Source: JAGOFO01 sp964522105 (GTDB lineage: Bacteria > Myxococcota_A > UBA9042 > DTJE01). From it: DNA of 64,000 bases. This document shows positions 18,536-25,609 of the stretch, piece after piece. The position numbers were made by a program, and so were the translations under genes. Within the stretch, counting starts at the first letter, position 1. Every line of letters starts with the position of its first letter. The notes under the pieces are model-generated. The model searched no databases. It was not told the DNA's origin and saw nothing but the letters and a program-made list of their open reading frames with translations. The DNA is taken from assembly GCA_964522105.1 (NCBI GenBank), contig CAZFVA010000005.1, positions 73,802 to 137,801 on the forward strand, read 5' to 3'.

Positions 18536-21500
18536 CTAGCGCTTGTTGCTGTCTACCATACGAAGAACTTCCACCGCTTCAGCAGATGTCTTGTCGGTTG
18601 TGTATTTCAGGAACAGCTTGAAGCTTTGCTGGGCAAGTGAGTTCATCTTCTTGTCGCGATAGATTAAGCCAAGCATTCTGTGGGCATCAGGGAACTTGGC
18701 CGGATTGCGCTTTACTGCTGCAAGCAGATGTGACCGGGCAATCTCGGTATTTCCGTTTCTAAGAATAATCCTGCCAAGATAGTAATTGGCGTCCGGATTC
18801 AGACCATCGCCTTCCAGAACCTGCTTGAAGTAAGTGGCTGCCTCGTCATAACGGGTCATTTCGAACAGTGACCGTCCGAATTCAACCAGTATGTCCCGCC
18901 GCGCCGGCGCCCGGTTCAGGGCGTCCTCGAAATCCTTCATGGCCAGATTGTATTTGTCACGCGCGAAAAGAATCCGTCCGCGAAGCAGATAAGCTTCGGC
19001 ATCCTGATCTTCAGGCTGGACATCGCCACGGGCATAGGCTGCCAGAACGGCGTCAAGCTGGTTCTTGGCTTCTGTTTCGCCGTCAACAGTCCCGAGCGCC
19101 AGATATGCCACCGCAAGCGAAAGTTTGTAACCGTAGTTGTCCGGATTCAGCTTGACTGCCGAAGAATAGGCATCAATCGCTTCCTTGAACTTCTTCTGGG
19201 CCATGAAAATGTCGCCAAGATAGAAGCGACTGACAGCATCATTCGGTGCGTCTTCTGCAGCCTTGTTCAGGATATCTATAGCTTTTGCGAATTCCTGCGA
19301 CGCACCGAGTGCCCGCCCGTAAGCGTTGGCGCCATTTACATCATCTGGATTTTCCGAATGAAGCCTGGCCAGAATATCCTTTGCGCGGCTTGTATCGCCC
19401 ATCGCCAGATATGCTTCGGCAAGAGCGACAGTTCCATCGAAGTCAAGCGCCCTCTTCTTTTCAAGCACGTTCAGAATCGCGGCGGCTTCGTCGTTTCGGC
19501 CCTGGGCCTTTACAACCATTCCAAGTTTAAGCTGCGCAGCGTCATTGGTCGGATCGGACGTTACGGCATGTCTTAATGTGTCTTCGGCGGACGGATAGTC
19601 CTTCTGGTCACTGTAAATTCCGGCAAGCAGCATCAGCAGTTCTGTGTTGTCACCGACCTTCGCTATACCTTCCTTCAGTCTGGCAGCAGCGTCCTGAAGC
19701 TTTCCTTCCATTACGAGCGCCTTTGCAAGCAGGACGTATGCTTCCACATAATCAGGCCTGGTCTGGATCGCGGCTTCCAGCGACGAAATGCCGGAACGGA
19801 TGTGACCTTCTTTAATGTGGAATTCGCCCATAAGGCGTGCGAACCGCGCTGATTCAGGATACTTTTCGGCACCTTCCGCAATTGCAGCCTTTCCGATTTC
19901 GGGTTTTTCATCGGCAAACGCAGCTTCAGCAAAAGTAATGTAGAAATCTTCGGTCGAGCAACCCTGTTCGCGGCAGGGCTTCAGTACTTCAAGCGCTTCG
20001 CCGCGTTTACCACCGTTGATCAACAGTCTGCCCGTCTCGATCGCCGTAGCTTCGTGGCCAGGTTTCAATGAAAGGGCTATACGCAGCTCTGAAAGGCGTT
20101 CAGGTGACTGCCCGAGAGTTTCGTAAACCCGCGCCAGCACAAGATGAGCCTCGAAAATGTCTTCGGTATCAGCACCCGGAATTCCGAGGGCCGTTACCTG
20201 CAGGGCCATCGCACGGGCTTCCTCGAAATTCTGTTCCTTCAAGGCAATGGACGCACTTAAGACACGACTTGAAAGGTGCCGTGGCTCTTTGGCCATGATT
20301 TCTTTCAAAATCGATTTGGATTCAATAAGTTTGTCCTGATTCAAAAGCGCGTTTGCCAGGAAAAATTTGGCCGAAATAAGACCGGGGTTCTTGATAAGGG
20401 CCAGTTCGAAATATTTCTGAGCTTCATCAGGCTTGCCGGTCGCAAGCGCGATCTTACCGTAATAGTAAAGAACGTCGACATCCTGGGCTGTGGCAGCAAC
20501 CAGACTGTCAAGGACAGCTCGTGCGTCGTTGTACTTTCCGGCAGAAATCAGGTCCATCACCTGTGACATGTCGTTGCCGGAACCTTTCTTTCCAAGATTC
20601 ATCGCCTTCAGTTCGTTAAGGCGCCCGGCAAGCCTGGGATCAGCCTGGAAACCAAGCGGATAGCGTTCCTTGAATTTATTCAGCAGCAGAAGAAGTCGGG
20701 CATGGTTGGCATCTGACTTCCGGTTTTTGATAACCTTTTCCAGTTCGTTAATCTGGTCAATGAAAGACTGCCTGGAGTCGTTGACGACAACAACGGCCGG
20801 ACTTGCTGACGGACCCTTTCTTGACGAACCCGGCGTGTTACCGGTGATCAGGTTCAGTCCGAAGTAGCCGTAGTCTGTCTGGCCAAGAATCGCACCAAGA
20901 ACAAGCACAACAACCAGCGCTATCAGCATTCCGCGCCGTTTCTGCCCGCCCGGAGCTCCTTTCTTTGTTGTGCCGTTCTTACCTTTGTCGCCGCCCTTCG
21001 CAGCGACCGGCTTGCCAGTGTCCTTTTTGCCTTTGCGCCCCTTTTCTGTTGTATTGCCTGATTTGCCGCTTCTTGAAGTAACGGGGGCAGCCTCGTCCGG
21101 GGGCATGAAATCGTCGATACCATCAATGGTACCAATATCATTAATGTCAAGAATGTCTGTGTTCTGACCTGCATCATCAAGGTCGGACATGAAGTCATCG
21201 TCATCGAGGGCGGCGCTCAATTCAGGATTAAATGCGCCAGTTTCAACGGAAATTCCAGCCCTGTCCGAATCGGTCATCCCGGCGGTCGGTTCAAGTGAAA
21301 ATTCCTGCCAGGGATCGCCGGCATCTGGCTTCCGGGCGCTGGACGGGTCGGCCTTTTTTGAGGTCCATGGCGAATCGCTGTAAAGGTCCTCGCTGAGCAC
21401 GGAATCCAGGTCAAAGCTCATCGGATCGGCTTCGCGGGCGGTCGGGGCCGGTTTGCTTGTTCTGGGTGGTTCCGGTTTGGACAAAAATGAATCGTCAAGA

Positions 21501-21955
21501 GAGTCAAGGTCACCGAAACCGAGCGTCATGTCCGGGTCAACTTTTTCGCGATTGGGGGCCTCGTCTGAAAACATGAGGTCCACCGGCGGCAACTCCACTT
21601 TTTCGGCAGGAGCCGGGCGTGGGGGTGGCGCAGGCTTAACAGGCTGCGGGCGGCTTTCAGGCGTTGTCACTGTATCAAAAATATTTTCGCTGGATTGTCT
21701 GAGGTCGTCGAACTTCAGCGAGTACCCGCCAATGTCAAATTCCTGGGCCGGTTGACGGGCTGATTTTGTTTTGGGTGCTTCGTCAGGCGTTGGAAATTCA
21801 GAATCTTTGTCATCTGAATTTTGCACAAAAGAAAAAAGAACAGGATCAGGACCCACAATTACGTCAGTCCTGCAATATGGACAGGGAACGGTGTCCCCAG
21901 TTCTCAGGCCTTCTGTCGCAACTGATTTACCGCAAAAAGGACACTTTTGACCCAT
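18536..21955 (-). CDS. Zinc-ribbon / single-TM / periplasmic TPR protein
   Basis: A protein of 1139 residues. It begins with an MJ0042-like zinc ribbon (CPFC at residues 5-8, CPYC at 25-28). About 300 mostly disordered, Asp/Pro-rich residues and a Lys/Gly-rich basic stretch follow, then one transmembrane helix (MLIALVVVLVLGAILG, near 342-357). The remaining 700 or so residues are TPR repeats (ALIKNPGLISAKFFLANAL, AIQTRPDYVEAYVLLAKAL). The ribbon and linker should be cytoplasmic and the TPR part periplasmic, by the positive-inside rule. The ATG at 21955 follows a strong GGAGG site and puts the ribbon at the N-terminus. It is divergent from the bactofilin. The ribbon-plus-TM layout recalls GltJ/AgmX of the Myxococcus gliding machine, but GltJ lacks this TPR part as far as I recall. 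Confidence 0.82.
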   Translation of the reverse strand: MGQKCPFCGKSVATEGLRTGDTVPCPYCRTDVIVGPDPVLFSFVQNSDDKDSEFPTPDEAPKTKSARQPAQEFDIGGYSLKFDDLRQSSENIFDTVTTPESRPQPVKPAPPPRPAPAEKVELPPVDLMFSDEAPNREKVDPDMTLGFGDLDSLDDSFLSKPEPPRTSKPAPTAREADPMSFDLDSVLSEDLYSDSPWTSKKADPSSARKPDAGDPWQEFSLEPTAGMTDSDRAGISVETGAFNPELSAALDDDDFMSDLDDAGQNTDILDINDIGTIDGIDDFMPPDEAAPVTSRSGKSGNTTEKGRKGKKDTGKPVAAKGGDKGKNGTTKKGAPGGQKRRGMLIALVVVLVLGAILGQTDYGYFGLNLITGNTPGSSRKGPSASPAVVVVNDSRQSFIDQINELEKVIKNRKSDANHARLLLLLNKFKERYPLGFQADPRLAGRLNELKAMNLGKKGSGNDMSQVMDLISAGKYNDARAVLDSLVAATAQDVDVLYYYGKIALATGKPDEAQKYFELALIKNPGLISAKFFLANALLNQDKLIESKSILKEIMAKEPRHLSSRVLSASIALKEQNFEEARAMALQVTALGIPGADTEDIFEAHLVLARVYETLGQSPERLSELRIALSLKPGHEATAIETGRLLINGGKRGEALEVLKPCREQGCSTEDFYITFAEAAFADEKPEIGKAAIAEGAEKYPESARFARLMGEFHIKEGHIRSGISSLEAAIQTRPDYVEAYVLLAKALVMEGKLQDAAARLKEGIAKVGDNTELLMLLAGIYSDQKDYPSAEDTLRHAVTSDPTNDAAQLKLGMVVKAQGRNDEAAAILNVLEKKRALDFDGTVALAEAYLAMGDTSRAKDILARLHSENPDDVNGANAYGRALGASQEFAKAIDILNKAAEDAPNDAVSRFYLGDIFMAQKKFKEAIDAYSSAVKLNPDNYGYKLSLAVAYLALGTVDGETEAKNQLDAVLAAYARGDVQPEDQDAEAYLLRGRILFARDKYNLAMKDFEDALNRAPARRDILVEFGRSLFEMTRYDEAATYFKQVLEGDGLNPDANYYLGRIILRNGNTEIARSHLLAAVKRNPAKFPDAHRMLGLIYRDKKMNSLAQQSFKLFLKYTTDKTSAEAVEVLRMVDSNKR

Positions 21956-22017
21956 GATTTCCTCCACCCGGGGGAATGATAACATGATGATGTATCAAAA
22001 TCGTGCGAATTGCTAAA

Positions 22018-22046
22018 TTGACTACTGACCATATTCGTTCTAAATT
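22018..22046 (+). promoter_or_regulatory. Sigma70-like promoter of the bactofilin gene
   Basis: TTGACT at 22018-22023, a 17-base spacer, then TAAATT at 22041-22046. Transcription would start near 22053, giving a leader of about 40 bases before the ATG at 22092. The -10 hexamer is the same as that of the tRNA promoter at 40694. Predicted by eye only. Confidence 0.45.
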
Positions 22047-22091
22047 TTGCCTGCACATTTTGGTATTAACGCTTCCAGCGTGAGGAATAAT

Positions 22092-22466
22092 ATGGATAAC
22101 GGACCAAAGCCGGTGGCGAGACCGTCGGATGCGAACGCAATTCTTGGTAAAGGCAGCGAATTCGAAGGTAAGTTGACTTTCGAGGGCACCGTCCGTATCG
22201 AGGGGAAATTTACCGGCGAGATCATTTCCGAAGGTTCCCTCATCATCGGTGAAGGCGCCAGGGTAAAAGCCGAAATTTCTGTTGATACTGTCATCATCGA
22301 AGGTGACGTACTGGGGAACGTTAAAGTCGGTTCGCTGGTTGATCTCAGATCAACCGCCCGTCTGAAAGGCAACATTCAGGCACCCGGTCTTTCCGTTCAT
22401 CAGGGCGCTGTGTTTGACGGCAACTGTTCGATGGGCTCGCTGAGTCGCGCAACTGAACAGATTTGA
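22092..22466 (+). CDS. Bactofilin family cytoskeletal protein
   Basis: A protein of 124 residues with the bactofilin (DUF583) beta-helix: regularly spaced short strands rich in Gly, Val and Ile (EGTVRIEGKFTGEI, VIIEGDVLGNVKVG, ARLKGNIQAPGL), from about residue 20 to 110. Bactofilins polymerise without nucleotide into filaments, often membrane-linked, that localise cell-wall or polar proteins. The ATG at 22092 has GAGGAA about 6 bases upstream; the ATG at 22047 lies almost on the predicted transcription start and is rejected. It is the first gene of a likely three-gene plus-strand unit. The M23 peptidase often found beside bactofilins is absent. Flanking segments are short and without special motifs. 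Confidence 0.9.
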   Translation: MDNGPKPVARPSDANAILGKGSEFEGKLTFEGTVRIEGKFTGEIISEGSLIIGEGARVKAEISVDTVIIEGDVLGNVKVGSLVDLRSTARLKGNIQAPGLSVHQGAVFDGNCSMGSLSRATEQI

Positions 22467-22500
22467 CGGACAGGCCGACTTGTCTGCGGGGGACTTCCAG

Positions 22501-23643
22501 GTGAAACCTTTGTCAGGCGGGATTGCAAAACACGGTGCCGGTACGTTGCTGTTAGCAGCATCTGCCTGCCTGATGACATGTGCGTCTTTCATTTTCATTT
22601 CATGTTCCACTCCTGAACCGGCAAAGCCGGCCCAACGTGTGGAATCAGCACCTGTTCTGCCCGACGCAGAAAAAGCACTTCAGTTTTATAAAGACGTTTC
22701 GCTTTTTGCTTCGCGCCTGCCGGATAAGTCCCTGGCTTCCGGGCTTGAGCCTTTCGTGTCAGCGGGGGCCGGCAAGCGCGAACTTGTGCAGATGAAACCT
22801 GCCGACATCAGACGTTTTCTTTCAATGAAGATTGATTCGGTTGATGTGAAAGGTTTCCGGTACGTGCTGAACCCGGTAAAAGACGCTGTTGATTCAGCAG
22901 ATTCTTCGGATTCAACAGAACCTGAGTCGCCGTCAATGATAGTTGTCTATTTCAGGGACGGCATTTATCGGCTTAACCTTCATCTGTCGCGGATTGCCCG
23001 GCTGCCGGTACCACCGGATCCGGCGCCTCAGAACGTCGACTTGACGCTCGAAGAAGCTCTTGCAGGGATTGAAGGACCGGGAAATCTGGTTGTCCAGTTC
23101 GGTTTTGACCGTGATATCCAGGTTCAGTGCCGACTTCTGGAGCAGGAAGCGCCCCTTACTGTCGCCAGTTTTGTATCAATGGCCAGGGGACTTCGTTTTG
23201 TGAAGATTGCACCTGCGCCGCAGGATGCAAAGCCCGTGGCTGATGAAGACGGCGGGACGACTGATGACGCTGACGGGCCGGGCGTTGAATGGGTCAGAAA
23301 GCCCTGGTATGACGGCCTTCGACCTGTGATGGCTGCTGAAAACGGCGCTGTTGCAATTGGTGCCGGTCTGAATCCCGGGTTTGTAATCGGCGACGAGTTT
23401 ACGACTGAACGCCGTCACAATAAGCGCGGCCTGTTGACTACGATGCCGCCATGGCCGGGGGCCGGTTACGGGGTATTTGCCCTTACGCTGTCGCCTGTTC
23501 CTGCACTGGACGACGTCGGTACCGTGTTCGGTGAGTGCGATACCCCTGAATCCCTTGTTGCACTGGGGCGCGCCGTTCGTGAGTCTGACGTCGCCGGCAT
23601 GACTTTTTTGTTGAACAGCATAACTTTCAAGCGAGTTGAGTAA
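22501..23643 (+). CDS. Lipoprotein with degenerate cyclophilin-like domain
   Basis: The GTG at 22501 follows GCGGGGGAC with good spacing; a TTG at 22480 is less likely. The protein of about 380 residues has a hydrophobic N-terminus ending in FIFISC (lipidated Cys near 35). The C-terminal half looks like a cyclophilin-type prolyl isomerase: GNLVVQFGFD, APLTVASFVSMARGL, HNKRGLLTTM, ALTLSPVPALDDVGTVFGEC. The usual active-site stretch GSQFFIT reads GYGVFALT here, so the Gln and Ser are missing and catalysis may be weak or lost. An insert rich in Asp and Pro interrupts the domain. Probable site is the periplasmic face of a membrane. It starts 34 bases after the bactofilin stop. The cyclophilin call is from motif similarity and moderately sure. 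Confidence 0.65.
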   Translation: MKPLSGGIAKHGAGTLLLAASACLMTCASFIFISCSTPEPAKPAQRVESAPVLPDAEKALQFYKDVSLFASRLPDKSLASGLEPFVSAGAGKRELVQMKPADIRRFLSMKIDSVDVKGFRYVLNPVKDAVDSADSSDSTEPESPSMIVVYFRDGIYRLNLHLSRIARLPVPPDPAPQNVDLTLEEALAGIEGPGNLVVQFGFDRDIQVQCRLLEQEAPLTVASFVSMARGLRFVKIAPAPQDAKPVADEDGGTTDDADGPGVEWVRKPWYDGLRPVMAAENGAVAIGAGLNPGFVIGDEFTTERRHNKRGLLTTMPPWPGAGYGVFALTLSPVPALDDVGTVFGECDTPESLVALGRAVRESDVAGMTFLLNSITFKRVE

Positions 23644-23644
23644 T

Positions 23645-24412
23645 ATGACCGGTGCAACAATGACATTTGAAGAACTGGCCCCTTCCCTTACGATGACCGT
23701 CCGAAGCATGCTTGAAAGCTATGCGCCGCAGCGGATCCCATGGAACGGCGCGGTCGCGATGAAGTCGGCTGCCGATCTGGCGGCGCGGATTGATCACACT
23801 ATTTTAAAGCCGTCAGCCACCAGCGATGAAGTCCGCCGTGTCTGTCAGGAAGCCCTGAAGCACAAATTCAAGTCGGTATGCGTAAACCCCTGCTGGGTGC
23901 CGCTCGTTTCCGAAATGCTTGCGGGGTCCGGGGTCGAGACGTGTACCGTCGTCGGATTTCCGCTTGGCGTGACAACGACGATTACAAAATCGGTCGAGGC
24001 CGTGCGCGCGATTGCCGACGGCGCGACCGAGATTGACATGGTTATTAATCAGGGCGAGGTCGCTTCCGGTCGCTGGGACCGCGTTATTGATGACATCGGG
24101 GCCGTCGTTGATGCCGCGTCCGGTGCGGTCGTCAAGGTCATAATTGAAACGTGTTATCTGAACCACAACACGAAAGTCGGATCCTGTCTGGCTGCCGCAA
24201 TGGGCGGTGCAGACTTTGTGAAGACGTCGACCGGGTTCGGTACCGGCGGCGCGACCATAGATGACGTGGCGTTAATGCGGCTTGTCGTGGGTGGCGGGCT
24301 TTCTGTCAAGGCTTCCGGCGGCATCAGGACGACTCAGGACGCAATGAACATGATAAGTGCCGGTGCCGACCGCGTCGGTGCCAGTTCGTCAGTCTCGATT
24401 ATCGGCCTTTAG
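23645..24412 (+). CDS. deoC: Deoxyribose-phosphate aldolase
   Basis: Class I aldolase splitting 2-deoxyribose 5-phosphate into acetaldehyde and glyceraldehyde 3-phosphate in deoxynucleoside breakdown. It has about 255 residues. Signatures are RIDHTILKP near the N-terminus, EIDMVINQG, the Schiff-base lysine in DFVKTSTGF and the second lysine in SVKASGGIRT. The first 40 residues are an extension not needed for the barrel. The start is uncertain: ATG at 23645 lies one base after the upstream stop, without a strong ribosome site, and an in-frame ATG at 23660 is an alternative. Its last 24 bases overlap the end of lipA on the other strand. No other deo gene is nearby. Confidence 0.92.
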   Translation: MTGATMTFEELAPSLTMTVRSMLESYAPQRIPWNGAVAMKSAADLAARIDHTILKPSATSDEVRRVCQEALKHKFKSVCVNPCWVPLVSEMLAGSGVETCTVVGFPLGVTTTITKSVEAVRAIADGATEIDMVINQGEVASGRWDRVIDDIGAVVDAASGAVVKVIIETCYLNHNTKVGSCLAAAMGGADFVKTSTGFGTGGATIDDVALMRLVVGGGLSVKASGGIRTTQDAMNMISAGADRVGASSSVSIIGL

Positions 24413-25285
24413 CTTCATCGCAAATAATTCAGCAGCCTTGTAAGACGATCTGACCAGCGGCCCGCTTGCCGCGAACAGTATCCCCTTTTCAAGCGCCACA
24501 ACCTTGAACCTGTCGAACTGGTCGGGCGTCACGTAGCGGTCAACAGGCAGGTGTTTTGCCGTCGGCTGAAGATACTGGCCTATCGTCACGATGGAAACAC
24601 CCACGGCTGCCAGATCGGCAAGCGATTCGGCGACTTCGTCATCTGTCTCGCCAACGCCGACCATGATTGAAGACTTTGTCAGAACCTTCCTGTTAAACGA
24701 AGCCGCGAATTCCCGTGCTTCCGCCAGGACTGCCAGCGAGTTTTCGTAGGATGCACGCCGGTCGCGCACTGACGGTGTAATCCTGCGCACAACTTCAATG
24801 TTGTGACCAAGAACATCTACGTCGGATTTGATAACGGTGGCCAGGTTGTCTCTGCGATAATCGGGGATCAGCGCTTCGACCAGGATGCCCGGGCACACGG
24901 CCTTGACTGCAGATATGGTAGATGCAAAGTGCGATGCGCCGCCGTCGGCGACATCGTCCCGGTCAACTGACGTAAGTACGACATATTTCAAACTGGCGTC
25001 TGCGACTGCTTCGGCGACTCTGGCCGGTTCGTCCGGTGAAGGCGGCGTCAGCGGGTGGCCGGTCTTTACGTTGCAAAAACGGCAACCCCGCGTGCACACA
25101 TCGCCCATTATCATCACAGTTGCGGTTCCGCAGCCCCAGCACTCGGCCTGATTAGGGCATCTGGCTGATTCACAGACTGTGTTCAGGCCAAGCCTTGACA
25201 GACGCTGATGCATCCGCGCCGATTCCTTCCCCGCCGGAAGCGAAACCTTGAACCATTCCGGTAACCTGCCGTCCTTGCGAACCAT
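24389..25285 (-). CDS. lipA: Lipoyl synthase
   Basis: Radical SAM enzyme inserting two sulfurs into protein-bound octanoyl groups to make lipoyl cofactor. From the ATG at 25285 it has 298 residues. The auxiliary cluster cysteines CESARCPNQAEC are at 38, 43 and 49, and the radical SAM cluster CTRGCRFC is at 64, 68 and 71. The C-terminal RSSY motif that ligands the auxiliary cluster is present. This start follows GGGAAAG at 5 bases; ATG at 25312 and TTG at 25339 are possible longer starts. The gene converges on deoC with a 24-base overlap of coding ends. lipB is not in the window. Confidence 0.94.
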   Translation of the reverse strand: MVRKDGRLPEWFKVSLPAGKESARMHQRLSRLGLNTVCESARCPNQAECWGCGTATVMIMGDVCTRGCRFCNVKTGHPLTPPSPDEPARVAEAVADASLKYVVLTSVDRDDVADGGASHFASTISAVKAVCPGILVEALIPDYRRDNLATVIKSDVDVLGHNIEVVRRITPSVRDRRASYENSLAVLAEAREFAASFNRKVLTKSSIMVGVGETDDEVAESLADLAAVGVSIVTIGQYLQPTAKHLPVDRYVTPDQFDRFKVVALEKGILFAASGPLVRSSYKAAELFAMKLKADNRD

Positions 25286-25367
25286 ACAAACTTTCCCGTA
25301 TTCCGCCCGCATGGATCCTGCATCCGAAATGAATCGCAATCAACCCTGATTAATGGACATGCCGTTC

Positions 25368-25396
25368 TTGACAACAGCCATCCTTCCGCTTAACCT
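25368..25396 (+). promoter_or_regulatory. Sigma70-like promoter before the 33-residue basic protein
   Basis: A perfect TTGACA at 25368-25373, a 17-base spacer and a weak -10 (TAACCT, 25391-25396). Transcription would start about 40 bases before the small gene at 25441. It is one of several perfect TTGACA boxes in the window. Confidence 0.4.
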
Positions 25397-25440
25397 ACTG
25401 GCCGTTCGTTTTGTGACAACGTAAGCAGGGAGTTCAAAAT

Positions 25441-25542
25441 ATGGGCAGCGTTATTAAGAAGCGGCGTAAGAAGATGCGGAAGCACAAGTACGAAAAGATG
25501 CGCAAGAAGATGCGTCATGAACGCCGTAAGCGCGGTAAGTAG
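25441..25542 (+). CDS. Small basic AURKAIP1/COX24-like protein (33 residues)
   Basis: A short frame, ATG 25441 to TAG 25542, with AGGGAG 7 bases upstream. It encodes 33 residues, more than half Lys or Arg, beginning MGSVIKKRRKKMRKHKY and continuing with KMRHERRKRGK. This matches the AURKAIP1/COX24 domain pattern (MGSVIKKRRKR...) of tiny bacterial proteins; related small basic proteins are part of the small ribosomal subunit in mitochondria and some bacteria. A ribosomal role is likely but inferred. It has its own candidate promoter at 25368 and stands between lipA and the membrane protein gene. Its size makes it easy to miss in annotation. Confidence 0.8.
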   Translation: MGSVIKKRRKKMRKHKYEKMRKKMRHERRKRGK

Positions 25543-25609
25543 TACCTGAAATTTGTCCTCAGTCGTAATAACAGTTCCAGACAGGTCCTTGACCGGTTAG
25601 ACTCATGCG

